From the NCBI GenBank assembly GCA_031213475.1, contig JARUPZ010000029.1, positions 7,961,290 to 8,025,289 on the forward strand: a stretch of 64,000 nt of DNA, written 5' to 3'. A model generated the notes under the pieces. The model was not told the origin of the DNA. It did not search any database and worked only from the letters and a program-made list of their open reading frames with translations. The translations under genes were made by a program, and so were the position numbers. Shown here piece after piece: positions 48,901-59,960 of this stretch; positions within the stretch are counted from its first letter, which is position 1, and every line of letters starts with the position of its first letter. The DNA comes from Nereocystis luetkeana. Lineage: Eukaryota; Sar; Phaeophyceae; Laminariales; Laminariaceae.

Positions 48901-51900
48901 TCGGAATTATCGCCCTCGAAGGTGGGTGGGTGTGTTCTGGTACATGTGCCCGTACTCCCTCCGTTTCGACTGTTTGATTTCTTCGTACACCGCTCTCTTA
49001 CACTCGTGGCTCAAGCTAACCGAAGTCGAATCTCATAAGGGTCGCTGTAGAAGACGTTATGATGTTGTGCAAGAACGCGCGATACTTATCCATGGGGAAC
49101 ACACGGTAAAACTTGATAAAAAACATCAACAAAGACAACAGAGTACACCGGTAGAACACAAGGCATCGGCAAAATAAAATCCACACGGAATAACCACTGA
49201 ACATATTGTTTAGTCACAAATTGTGGATACATTAATGCCAAATGGCAGCATCAATAATAATTCCGTAAGCTGGGGAAAATAACATGGAATTAGCCATGTT
49301 AGGCCTCCGATAGTACAAGCCCTGCTGCGCGCGCAAAAGGCGCCGCACAACAAGAAATGTCTGCCAACTCGAAGAAACCTGTGATTTTTGCGTGTAGGTT
49401 TCAGCGAGAGTGATCCTACTCTGGATTCAAGTACTAACAAAAAATGTGGGTGCAATACACGGTGCTAAGCAGCTTCAAGTCAAGGGGAAAATTTGCGCGT
49501 ATTTATTTTTCTTGCTTCCTGAAAGTCTGTATTCACTCCCGCACCCTGACTCACCACACCACAGGCCAGGGTCGGTCACTTTTCCGACGAAGCCGGTGGG
49601 GCCATCGGAGCGGCATATCAAGGTGTTCGCCAACTTGACGTCGCAGTGGATAAAGCCGGCACCATGCATAAAGTGAAGGCCTTGAGTGCCATCCGCCTGG
49701 AGGCTGGCCACAAACAACACAACGCCAAGAAAAACGAATCGTTGCAAAGAAGTGGGCATCCCGTATTGTTTTTTTTCAAGGGTACAGCTAGTCCAAACGC
49801 TGGCACGCGTGAACGGATGAGTGCCATGTTTCAAACTTTGAGGAGGCAGAATGTGCGCCCGGAACGTGTGCGTGCTGGGTAAGGATGGTGGCACTTTTGC
49901 AAGAGGGCACGCGAAATCGAGTAGTCTATGGGTTGACGCAACACTACCTACTCAAAGTATACAGCAATACAACAGGGGCTACCTCGAAGGTAATCGACAC
50001 GTTCGATTATATATACGCGCAGTAGATATCCCCTGTAATGTCTTCGTTCGTATTCTAGCGATATCGTGTGCACTTAAAAACGCCATCCACTGCAGTGTTG
50101 AAACACTTTCTATTCCGATCGCCGTAATCGGATGCCTATATGCAACTTAACCCTTTTTATACTGCAGTCTCATTTTCGGGACAAAGTACTACAGTCTCGT
50201 TTTCGGGACAAAGTACTGCAGTCCCGTTTCCGGGACAAAGTACTGCAGTTCCGTTTCCGGGACAAATTGCTTAGGATTTGACTGAAATGCCCCCAATACG
50301 GGACTGCAGTTCTAAAAGGGTTATAAATCTATCGTCAAGAACGCCGGCGCTTAACGTCGAAGCGTTGGAGAATAAACCCCGACCTGGCGAAACGCGTCGA
50401 TCGGCCTTCCTGTTCTCTTCAACACTATTCTATGAGTAGCGAATCGGGACGCATCTGTTGCAAACGAGAGACACCATATACACACGCGTATCGTGGGGCC
50501 TGGTCACCTCAGTTGCTGGGAAAGACTGAACTTTTTGACGCTTGTTCCGAAGCTTGCTTCCAACATGTCACAAACAGCGATTTCCATCACTATACCCTCG
50601 GACCCCGCAACATCGTTTAGGCACTCGATGTCAATAACGTTCGGATGCGGGCCCATCCTGAGATGTGAGGGCATACAGGAGGTGGCGGGGGGGGGGGGGG
50701 GGGGCGGGGGGGGGGTATGAGGCGAGAGTTTTCGGGCCACCCGAGCGTCTGAATTTCAAACCCCCGACGTTGCGAAGGACACACCAAAGCGCGGCAGTAG
50801 CAACTATAGTAAAGCTACCATCCATGTGCGGTTTTCGACACTATCGCCTTGGCATGGGTGGCTGCTCGCCGCCGACAAGCGTGCGCCTATCTATTAGCAA
50901 AGACAGTCGCGGTCAGTACGCTGATCTCTAGGCGAGACAAAAGAGGTGGGCACTCACACGGCGTAGGCGATAAGCTCCCGTTTCAGGCAGGCTCCCGAAT
51001 TACCCTGGTGCAATAATGGATGGGAAGGGGTCTGGTGACGTCGGCAAAGTTGAAACGATCGCGTGAGTAAGCGACGGCAAGCAAAATGTGTCGCGAGACG
51101 TGCACGGCCGCAGTAGCCGCAGCAGCGTTTTACGTGTTGTACTGCTCCTGAAGCAACAGGCTCACGGAAGAACAGTGCCGTTGAATGTCCGTGGTATTAT
51201 GTAGACGCACGGTGTGAATCTCAAGTTTACCGTGCACCACAAATATCAAGTATATGTTTCTTTTTTTTAATGTTTTCGTATTTGTTTATTTGTACTTGCC
51301 ATTTTTCGCTATTGCGCTAAAATATTATTGAATAAAACCATACATACATACAACGCGGCGATAATTCAATGCGTGACTCTTCTTGTGGTCATGGACCAGG
51401 TTATAGTTATTAGGAAGACTGTGCCAACATCCCTACCAACAACAAAACCATCAAAGACGACAAATGTATGCATTTTATTTCCACCTGCGTACAACATAAC
51501 GACCTTGGCACTTCACCGCATAATTTGGGTAGCGATACAAATATCTAGAAAACCTAAAAAACACTGCCAGACACTGAAGCGCCCTTCCTTCTAACAAGAG
51601 CCATCAGAACTCACCGGCACGACCGTCTTTATTGCGTATTCTTTACGAGTTTTGTTGCATAGGCCCTTGTACACGACGCCGAAGCCCCCTTGTCCTAGGA
51701 CGACGATGTTCTTGAATCGCAGGTGGGGTTTGGTTAGCGCGTTCGCTGCGAACTCGCGTCTACAAGCGCAATCTTGTGCCTTCCGTGTGCGAACTATATC
51801 GCGCAAAATGCCAGAGTAGCACAATTGTTGCATCCACGCTTGGCGCGGAGGTCCACCCGGATGTAAATAGCCCAAAGCTTGCCAGCCATCGGTCCGCTGT

Positions 51901-54142
51901 GACGGGCGGAAAGGGGGTGCGCGCGGGGAACACTCTGTTAACCTGGACGGCGTTCATGCCAAATTTTAGTTTTCGGCAAGGAAAAAAAATACCTCAGCAT
52001 GTTTCCCCTGGGGCTGAGCGTGGTTGTGCGCGCGTCGGTGTCGCCGTGATGTCAATAGCAGTGGTTAGGGGTGGGTTATAATTTCACGCCGATCGAGGAG
52101 GAAGTGGTTAAGCGCGTTACAAAGGCACCTACTTTCGTCTGATGTCAACCGAAAACATGCTGTGTCGCGACGGACTGATGCCGTCTGAGCGATCTACCAC
52201 GACACGGTACGGTAAGAAAGGTCTGAACGCGGCAAGCAGCAGAACGCACACCAAGCTGCAAGCTCAAAGAGGTGTCTACAGCCGTCTCGCGCACCTCGTT
52301 GACCCACGCTTCTGATTCAGCCTTCTCCTTTTGGAGTGTTTCCAGTGTTTTCTTCAGCGCCTTTGTGCGCCCCTACAGTAGCTCGCGGAGAAGGTAAAGT
52401 GGGACAGCGGTTAGCGATTGAGTTTACCGCGGGCACCCCAAAGGAATCACCATTAAAAAAGTGGTCTCGAATATCGAGCCTGCGGGAGAATTCTGGGTTG
52501 ACACGCTGTCGGTGTATGAATGAACAGCCCGCGCGAACGCCGGCAAGGCGTACGGATCTAACCCAGGGCATCTACACGTATTAACACACACTACTGATAA
52601 CCTATTGCAAGTTCAACTACTCCTGGTGACGCGTCCAAGTGGTGCTGATGTGTGGCAGCACAAACCAGTCATACCGATGTCGTCAAAAAATCACATATCA
52701 CGCACGGACTGCCCGCTGTAGCTTGCCGAGCAGGAAAACAAAACATCATACCTGTTCTTCGGCCAGCAAGTTGCCCAGCGCATCGGACGCCATTTTCTCG
52801 TGTGCGAGCTCATCCTGGGGGCGTAAGGGTTGTTTGGCGGAAGAACCGGAGCGAGAGCGAGCGAGTTCTTGAAAACACTACCAGATGTACAGTACTTTTA
52901 GTTCAGCAGACCGTCGCATGCGTACATACTTAGTAGAATGTTATATATTTATGTACCTGGTAAATGTTTTTGGCCGCCTTGTGAACCGCAGGTTTGGAAT
53001 ATAAAAAGACACCAATTTGAGGTAAGTTATCAGACATATCGCAGCAGCCGGGCTCCACACAACCGTCAGTTTGCATTCTTCCTCGCTACTGAAGCGAATC
53101 GATACGCACAGCAACACAACATGCAAACGTTATCGACGCCACCCAAAATCACATGTCACGCACGGACTGCCCGATGTGGCTTGCCGAGCAGGAAAATACA
53201 ACATCAAACCTGTTCTGCGGCCAGTAACTCGGTCTTCTCCTGCACGATAACAGCTAGCGCGTCTGACGCCATCTTCTCTTGTTCAAGCTCGCGCTGAGGC
53301 GAAATCGTTGTTTGACGGAAGCACCGGGGCATAGAAGAGTTCGAGTTCGTAACAACGCTTGGTTCGACGAGGCGTACAGCAGTGCTTACGTATGATATGT
53401 AGTAGGTACATGTTTTCTTCCGCCTCGTGAACCGCAGCATGAAAAACAAATCGCTCTTATAATAGCGCATGAGGTGAATCATTCAACTTCTACGTACTGT
53501 AGCCCTAAAACACATCGCAGCAACTGGGGAGGCAACCGAGAGTATGGAATATATACCAGGTACCAGGTATGCGCTAAGCGCGGTCGCACTAGCATGCAAG
53601 TTGACCAACCAACGTCTTTCAGCAGCAGCGGTAGCAGCAGCAATAGCAACAGCAAGAGTCCCGGAAAAATGCAAAAAAATGGGAAATATTCCGGCATTGA
53701 AACGGCGACTCACGCTAACAACCATGAGACGCTTCTCGGCTGCATCCGTGCGCTGGCGGCAAGCTAAAACCTCTGCGTTCATCTCTTCAATCAGCCTTAT
53801 CGCATGCGCGTGTTCGTTGCGAGCTTTGGCCCGCACATCCAGCAACTGCGCAGCTAGCGCAGCTTCTCTCGCACTAGCACGAAATCCACTATCATCAGCC
53901 GCCGCTGCGGTCGTCCTCGGGAACATCTGAGGGTTGGGGTGCCGCACTGCCCCTTGCTCGTGCAATACGGCAGGCTTCCAGGCTGGCGGGTTGGTGGTTG
54001 CTGACGCGTATCGATTGTTGGTAGGTCCTACTACCGGCGGTGGTCGGTAGATCGGACGTGACGCATGCCGCGCATCTCCCCGCACTGACATGCCGGCGTT
54101 CCTCTCTGGCGGTGGGCTGGCGACGATATTGTGCGGGCACGC
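45954..54142 (-). CDS. Protein kinase with coiled-coil N-terminus and Ala/Pro-rich tail (kinase A), 5' end not found
   Basis: Minus-strand exons: 54142-53714, 53293-53210, 52814-52752, 52372-52252, 51745-51615, 51004-50958, 50657-50508, 49703-49555, 48440-48262, 48041-47925, 47583-47482 and 46868-45954 (TGA). All phases join to give 828 residues. Residues 1-90 are Pro-rich and disordered, and about 95-230 are helical and coiled-coil. The kinase domain starts near 235: glycine loop LGQGGFGVVYKG, YAIK lysine (272), helix-C KRE (286), HPNVID, catalytic HCDVKLANTL (Asp363, Asn368), DPG in place of DFG (386-388), GTVGW with PLE in place of APE, DAFSVGV, and a last helix with NPLERLSMPELTTLL. A ~260-residue low-complexity tail with EAPH and AEG repeats follows. 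It is a Ser/Thr- or tyrosine-kinase-like protein whose substrate is unknown. Exon 48041-47925 (39 residues) is the weakest: it is in phase but sits as an insert between helices F and G. The initiating exon was not identified. Confidence 0.86.
50147..50326. repeat. MITE B copy 10 with expanded tandem arm, in a kinase A intron
   Basis: The left arm unit (TACTGCAGTCTCGTTTTCGG GACAAAG) is repeated four times in tandem at about 50158-50266; the right arm is single. Outer TTAACCC and GGGTTATAA are retained. Confidence 0.85.
52752..52814 (-). repeat. Duplicated coiled-coil exon of kinase A (copy 2)
   Basis: This 21-codon partner of exon 53293-53210 is shorter by one heptad and keeps both splice phases, so the coiled coil stays in frame. 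Confidence 0.8.
53210..53293 (-). repeat. Duplicated coiled-coil exon of kinase A (copy 1)
   Basis: This 28-codon exon contains EKMASDALAVIVQ and ends LLAAEQ. The next exon downstream (52814-52752) contains EKMASDALGNL and ends LLAEEQ. Both begin and end in phase 0 and both are followed by intron starts of the form GT(A/T)TGA. The flanking introns also resemble each other, for example the CACGCACGGACTGCCCG word near 52700 and 53157. This is a tandem exon-plus-intron duplication. Confidence 0.8.
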
Positions 54143-55737
54143 CTGGCAACAGGGGGTACGTAAAACACAACAAAAGACGGGCGTGACGTACGGTTGCGTC
54201 CAGCTAAGCTCTCGGTTCTGTTTTGTTTTTGTGCTCGTTCCTCGTAAGAATAGCACATGTACGTCTGAATTGAGAAAACTCCCGGTGGATTAACACACAT
54301 AGAGAGGGTGGGAGAGAGGGGCAGCCGTCGCGCCGGGGACACCGTGGTCAGGATGGCGTCACCCGCTATCGCTTCCTGGCGGGACCCGGCTTTGACAGGG
54401 TCACAACATCACGCTACGCGTTCCGTTGTCGGCGTACGCTATTTCGGATGTTGGCCTTGTTGGGTCGCTGGATTGCTGCGTTCGTACGACATTCCTGGGG
54501 TTGCGTTTCAATTTTCGATTTCGTACTATATTCGGTTAGGTTCAAAGTTTGGAAGAACGATCTTCGTTTTTGCTACTGTACTGTGATCTACAGTATGCCT
54601 GGTATATACTTCAGGATGGACGAGCAGCGATGTATCGAAGCTGAGGGGCGGAAGTCATGACCTATCTTCGCAAACAGGTCTAAACGTGGAGGACTTACGC
54701 ACGCGACGGTCTGGTCAGTGCCGTGTCGGCGCCCGAACTCTGTCTCTCTCGAAGATACCAAACAAGTAGCCGAAACCTGCTCCCGAGAAAGGGCTATGTC
54801 ATGCTCCTCTGAGCATCATACGCGTCTATTATACGGGTAGAGGTACTCATATGGCAACCGACCAGAAGAAAGTCCATTCTGGACGCGCGTTTCGGCAATC
54901 CCCCAACGCCTACGAGCTGAGTTCGGCCGCTATACCCAACCACGCCGGTCCGATAATCACCTGTCGACCCACACCCACACGTTGGATCGGCCATCCGGCG
55001 TTGGCCTCGATGGCGGGGTTCCTCGCCCGGCCAGCGGGTATCCTGGCCCCATGCATCAAATAGGTGTTGTGATATCTCGGAAGTTTCACACAGCGGTGCA
55101 ATGGTACTTGTTCCTGTTCCGCCCTCGAAAATCGCAACACGATCACAGCCGCCGTGCCACGCGGGTGCGACCGCCTATCGCAAAAGCCGCGGACAGAGCA
55201 ACGAAGATAACCAACCACCACGCCGCTGCCGCTGCCGCTGCCGCTGCCGCTGCCGCTGTCGCGGGTGCTCTCTCTTCGCCGCTCGCCGTCTCTCTGAACC
55301 TTGGTGCCCTTGGCTGCCTTGCCCGAGTACGGTCGTGTTGTGCAGATGTAGGATGCGCGAATAGCACATGCGGAAAACCTGAGGCATTCTTTATTCGGGG
55401 ATGTACGAGCTATATATCCCGTTTGAAAAAAACGGGCCAAAAAACGTATCCAGGTGTATCCAGCACAAAATATTAATAATCTACCGTTGCTGTAAGCGGT
55501 GTAAAACTTAACCAATTTATAATTCCGAGTAATTTGTCCCCAAATATCCTGGGTGCACTTTAAACGTCGTTTTTTCCTGCACGATCCCGCGGGGAACTTG
55601 GAATACGACTTTCTGTTGTCAGGAGGAGTATCCCATATTTTCTGCGAGAGCTTTCCATGCTGCTGGTACTGCTGTAGTATGAACATGGCCTGGGCTTAGA
55701 AGCTCTTACGACGGATCAAGATTGTGCTAAGTTCATA
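54143..55737. other. Probable 5' region of kinase A, exon(s) not resolved
   Basis: The first exon should lie here or beyond. A minus-strand stretch near 55230-55170 could encode WWLVIFVALSAAFAIGG, a typical membrane segment after poly-Ala, but no clean donor follows it. Confidence 0.3.
55218..55262. repeat. CCGCTG hexamer repeat
   Basis: About seven CCGCTG units; on the minus strand they encode poly-Ala, Gly-Ser or Arg-Gln in the three frames. Confidence 0.85.
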
Positions 55738-56285
55738 ATAGTCACAGCTCGGACAGATAATGATCTACAGTAAATCACCTATTAATACTGCAGTTCCTCA
55801 CCTGCCGCCGGGAGATTGTGCAGATCTGCACAACAAGAATAGTACAGATCCAACCCAAGAAGCATGTATATATGTGCTAGATCCTGCACAATTTAGCTGT
55901 ACCCAGCAACATGAGCTAGATCATACCAGGTACCATAAAAGATCGCGAATAGATCTGCCATGAAATATCTAGGTCATCAACTGGGAGTCGATGATTTGTC
56001 CGAGATGTAAAATAAATCAGGTCACGATCTATTGTAGATCCTAACCTGTCGTTTATTTAGGGGTGTTGTACTCGTATACAGGGTCCGTACACTGCTACGT
56101 ATTATTGTAGTAGTATCAATCGTGCAGATCTAGTCCAGGAAACATACCGTAGATCATGCACAGTATACAGATCCCGTCAGGAAGCATGAGCTATATCATA
56201 CAGATCGGGAATCTTTCTGCCCTGACTGATCTACCAGATACAGCTGCTACTAAATAGTAGATTGAAGTCAATGATCTGTCTTTGG
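55738..56285. repeat. GATCTG-rich palindromic repeat, copies 2 and 3
   Basis: CAACATGAGCTAGATCATAC, GATCTGCCATGAAATATCTA, and a second unit from about 56125 with GAAGCATGAGCTATATCATA. No coding potential. Confidence 0.65.
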
Positions 56286-56504
56286 ATGTGTGTGGGATTT
56301 TTCATTTTTCCTACAACCGTCCGCCCACTGGCATGTATTTCAATTTCGTCAAGAATTATCGGCAAATTTTCGGGGTCTTGTCGAAGTTGATCCACCGTAA
56401 AATAACCAAACCAACTTGGGGTGCGAAGCCTGCACTTGTACGAACTGCCAACTTGTTATGGAAATCTCTAACGCAAACGGCGATAAATTGCTTACTGACA
56501 ACAG

Positions 56505-56575
56505 GTTGAGGGTAAAAACCTCTCACGAGTCTCACGCTGGAAAGTCAAAATGACGATTTTTTATTTTTTATCAAG
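56505..56575 (+). mobile_element. SINE family 2, 3' tail fragment
   Basis: GAGGGTAAAAACCTCTCACG then GCTGGAAAGTCAAAATGACG and a T/A-rich end match the last 70 bases of family 2. Confidence 0.65.
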
Positions 56576-56667
56576 AGGAAGAAATTGTAGCTCCCGCGAG
56601 ATATGACACAGCTGCTGCTGCTGCAATGGTTAAAACAAATATGATTGTGGTACGTTGAGATGCTCCC

Positions 56668-56764
56668 TTAACCCTTTTAGAACCGCAGTGCCGTTTTGGG
56701 GACACTTCACTCAAATTTCAAGTAGTTTGTCCCCAAAACGGGACTGCGGTCCTAAAAGGGTTAA
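56668..56764. repeat. MITE B copy 11
   Basis: TTAACCCTTTTAGAACCGCA to TGCGGTCCTAAAAGGGTTAA. Near-consensus arms with TTAA on both sides. Confidence 0.88.
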
Positions 56765-57770
56765 GGCATAGGCTTGAAAAAACTAGTGTATGTATAGTTA
56801 CAGTGGTCATGTTTGTGAAATTTTCGTTTTTTTTTCCAACTTTTCTCCTCGTCCGAGCGCTTTTCGGCAGTATCACGTCCGTCAGAATATACTACTCTAA
56901 CATCACCTTCATGTCAGTGTGCATGTGTCTACACGTGCATTGCTATCAGTACCCACCTACCCGATGGTGATAATCAAAATACCCTCCTGGTATAGTTTTC
57001 AACACGAGGTACTCGCACTAAGACTACCCAGCGGTCGGGTATTATACCGCCAGGGGACGGTATCCTACTGCAGGTCCCACACAAATCCGTTGCTGGTATG
57101 TGTACGAGTACAGGAAAGGGTTTCACCCAGCCAGGTACTGCTGTAGGACGGTACATAGTAGAGTAAAACATCATTTATACAGATCCGGCGCAAAGCGTTG
57201 GCAGGTATTATTAATAGTAGGACTATCAATAGGACGTTAGAGTCACGAGTGAGACCTGAACACCATCAATAAATATAACTGATGGAACTTGATGGAACTG
57301 TTGTAAACTTCTGGTAAACTCACAATGAAAAAACGACACGCACGTGCCTTTCCCCGCTAGGTACGGTAGAGCTAGAGAGCCTGTAGGTCCTGTGGTACCG
57401 AAAAAGTACGTACTGGACCGATATGTCTAACTTGTATAAATGATTGTACTGCTGCACGGGTATCTCATACCAATACCTGGTGTTAATATTAATAGTATTT
57501 ATTTATTTTGCTCTAGATTAGGCTGCTCGTATCAATGCCGCAGTGGCCGGGTTCCGTACTGTGGGTTCTGCGCTGGCCGGATACCGTAGACAAAATTATG
57601 TTGGACACCGTGGTGGCAGCTATTAATAGTCGCCGGGAATACACCCCAAGACAAGATTAACTACGGAGGATTGTCCGGGAAAATTGAAGCAACCTTGAAA
57701 AAATGCATATTCGCATGAGGGGAGGTACGCGCGCGGAGTCATTTTTCCTTTCCCTCAATCCTCGGGGGCG
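56765..57770. other. Unassigned DNA
   Basis: Nothing coding was seen. Short words TATTAATAGT (57207, 57485, 57623) and TACTGCTGTAGG (57131) recur. Confidence 0.5.
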
Positions 57771-57772
57771 AA

Positions 57773-57780
57773 GGTATAAA
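57773..57780 (+). promoter_or_regulatory. TATA box of a small candidate gene
   Basis: TATAAAAA lies 65 bases upstream of the ATG at 57845, a spacing that would place transcription start near 57803. Confidence 0.45.
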
Positions 57781-57844
57781 AACCCGCATCTATGGTCTAC
57801 GCCCCCTTTCCTTTGGGCAAGCGGCGCAATGCCACCTACCAGGT

Positions 57845-58223
57845 ATGGAATTGCATGCTATAGCCTTCTCTTCGTTAGTCGTTGCCACGATGAATGCCAA
57901 ACAAAAAACCTCTCTGTACGATCGAGCACCAACTGCAGGCCCAGCCGCATTTCCCGTGCTGTCCATCGCTGACTCGGCATCGTCTGCCATCTATTCTTGT
58001 GGAAGGAACTACTTTAAGTATGAACCAAACTTCAAGTCTGAGCCTCTCTCTCTCTACACACGTAAGGAAATAACCTACTCTCCCCCCCTTCCCCCTCCCC
58101 TTACTTTCAGTCGACCATTCCCTTCTCTTCCGTTTGCAGCCCGGACAACTAAAAAATAAACAAAAGCGAAGCCTCTTTAGGCGGCCAAGCGTCAACCGCG
58201 GACCCAGTCGCACGCTACCGTGA
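57845..58223 (+). CDS. Hypothetical small protein, two exons (109 residues)
   Basis: Exon 1 is 57845-58061 (72 codons plus one base). A 49-base intron with donor GTAAGG and a pyrimidine-rich end CTTACTTTCAG is removed, and exon 2 is 58111-58223 (TGA). The phases agree (1 to 2). The protein opens MELHAIAFSSLVVATMNAK, has a middle with DRAPTAGPAAFPVLSIADS, and ends basic (LKNKQKRSLFRRPS). No family is recognised. A TATA box sits upstream. The intron is far shorter than those in the neighbouring genes, and the 3' part lies beside the DNA that resembles the downstream flank of kinase A, so this may be chance or a recent exon. Confidence 0.35.
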
Positions 58224-58735
58224 TTTAGTATTGGCTTTCCAAAACCCACCCTGTCTACCCCCCCCCCACGCGGCTAACGTACCGTTACTGCCGGAAACCC
58301 GCCGTCGGGGCCTCACAGGAACACTCGGATTGAGCACTGTCGTCGGATGGTTCCGCAGCATCTCGCATAACTACAGACGTTGTGAACGCCGGCGCTCCAG
58401 ACTCTTCTTCAAGAACCTCGCCTAGAAGAACAATCTGATACCGATCAGCTAAAGGCCCCGCTCGCTCTTTATCTCCGTGTTCCTTTCCTCGAGAGCGCAC
58501 CGCACCGTGCGACGCCCACGTACCACCGCCTTGCATCAGCCGCAAAAAATGTCGGAGGGAAGCCCGTCCCGGCCCACCCCCTTCCGCCTGCAGAATGGTC
58601 GACGGGGTGAGCAGGACTGCGAGTGGTGAGAGAGGGGTAACGTTTTCCAATCCGGAACTGCCTCCCAGGGAGCGGATGGTGTCGCCAAACCCGGGATACA
58701 TTGAAGTGAGGAAATACGTAGGGAGCGGGGGGGCG

Positions 58736-59014
58736 TCAAACTATGGCCCCCACGCCCGCTTCTCCCAGGGCCGCCTCTGGCGCGCCTAGGCGGTTGGCCA
58801 GCGCCTCGGCAGTCGGGCCGGGGAACGGGAGGGGAGTGGGGTCCACCCACCCGGCCATTTCCTCCTGGGAGGGCCTGACCACGCCCACGTTTTCCTCTTC
58901 CCCAGGAGGTTCCGCGGCCGACGGAGTCGCGTCGCGTCCAGCATGGACACCCTCGACCGATGACACAGGAACGCCTGCATCACCCCCGATCCACTCCACG
59001 TGAGGTGCCACCAC
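58736..59014 (-). pseudogene. Decayed copy of the kinase A tail (kinase B relic)
   Basis: The minus strand encodes EEMAGWVDPTPLPFPGP and TAEALANRL, matching GDIDGWMALMPPTPSV and SAARALATRF in the C-terminal tail of kinase A. It stops at 58736. The DNA below it (about 58265-58345) also matches the downstream flank of kinase A (about 45528-45610: CACRCGGCTARCG and AATGAGCACTGTCG words). No kinase C-lobe exon precedes it; a (GGAAGGAA)n run lies there instead. Confidence 0.6.
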
Positions 59015-59599
59015 GGGAGGGGGGGGGGGGGAGAAGGAAGGAAGGGAAGGAAGGGAAGGAAGGGAAGGAAGGGAAGCGGCAGGGCAGACAGCATCAAGTC
59101 AACGTTGCACCGGCGGCAGCGGCGGTGATGTCGTCCATTCTCCCCCTCGGCACAACCACGCAGGACAAGAAATTAGAACCAACAGAATCAATGCCAAAGG
59201 ATACTCAGCGCATCTAGAGACGAGGTCACTCTAACCTTGCGCCTCTAAAAACTGGGCGCAACTTGAGTAACAGCTGCCGTTGCTGGAGGGGGGGGTGTTA
59301 CGGCAGCAACCACAACGTTGCCGGGCAGAAAAACAAAAAAAACGTAACCATGCACAATCTGTAGTAAATCTAGACGAAGCTCTCCTCCCTTGATCTCAAA
59401 GCCTGCATGCCCAAGGGGCCACGAGGCGCGTCTCCGATAGTCGCCACTGCCAATTTCAAGGCACGAATGGCGCCTCACTCTTTCAGATTTCTCTTGCCGG
59501 CCGCCCGTCTATTAAAGGGGGGAGTCTAACACATACGAAGGTACTGCTGTAGTACAGGGGGAACACACAAAAACGTTCAGGGGTGTTGGTTCTGGGTGC

Positions 59600-59960
59600 T
59601 GTCGCAAGCCCAGAGGGTTCCCACCTGCTCCGGTTGAAACGCGGCTCTAGCCCTTTTGCCATTTACTACCGCAAAATAAGATCCTACTAATATCCTTATT
59701 CGAAGTTGTGTGTCCCCGAACTGCACTAGGCTGCAACGTTTGGACGGCTTACGCTTGACGGGCACCGCGACAGCGTCATTATCCTGAACCCGTCGCACCT
59801 TCCCGGCCGTACGACTACTTCTAGCCGACTTTGCCGCGGGCAATTCGCCCTCGCCAAAGCATTGACGTATCACAAATGGCATCGCAAAAACTGGTTGCAC
59901 CTCCCCTGTCCTCGAGTTGGGGTAGTAGATGACTATCGCACACGGAACATTAGACACATC
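59600..59960 (-). CDS. Orphan exon of unknown protein
   Basis: This minus-strand open stretch reads like real protein: NVPCAIVIYYPNSRTGEVQ, PVFAMPFVIRQCFGEGEL, a basic Ser/Arg/Lys patch (KRKPSKRC), LVQFGDTQLRIRILVGSYF and AAFQPEQ. A possible AG acceptor (CCCAGCAG) lies at its 5' side near 59961, and a GTGGGA donor follows PEQ near 59619. Composition is balanced and low-complexity is absent. I recognise no family, and I found no joined neighbours. It could belong to a mobile element or to a broken host gene between the kinase relics. Confidence 0.35.

Noticed and set aside
54910-55686. 258-codon minus-strand ORF through the CCGCTG repeat
   Set aside because: Hexamer repeat keeps frames open; no domain, no splice support and no clear start.
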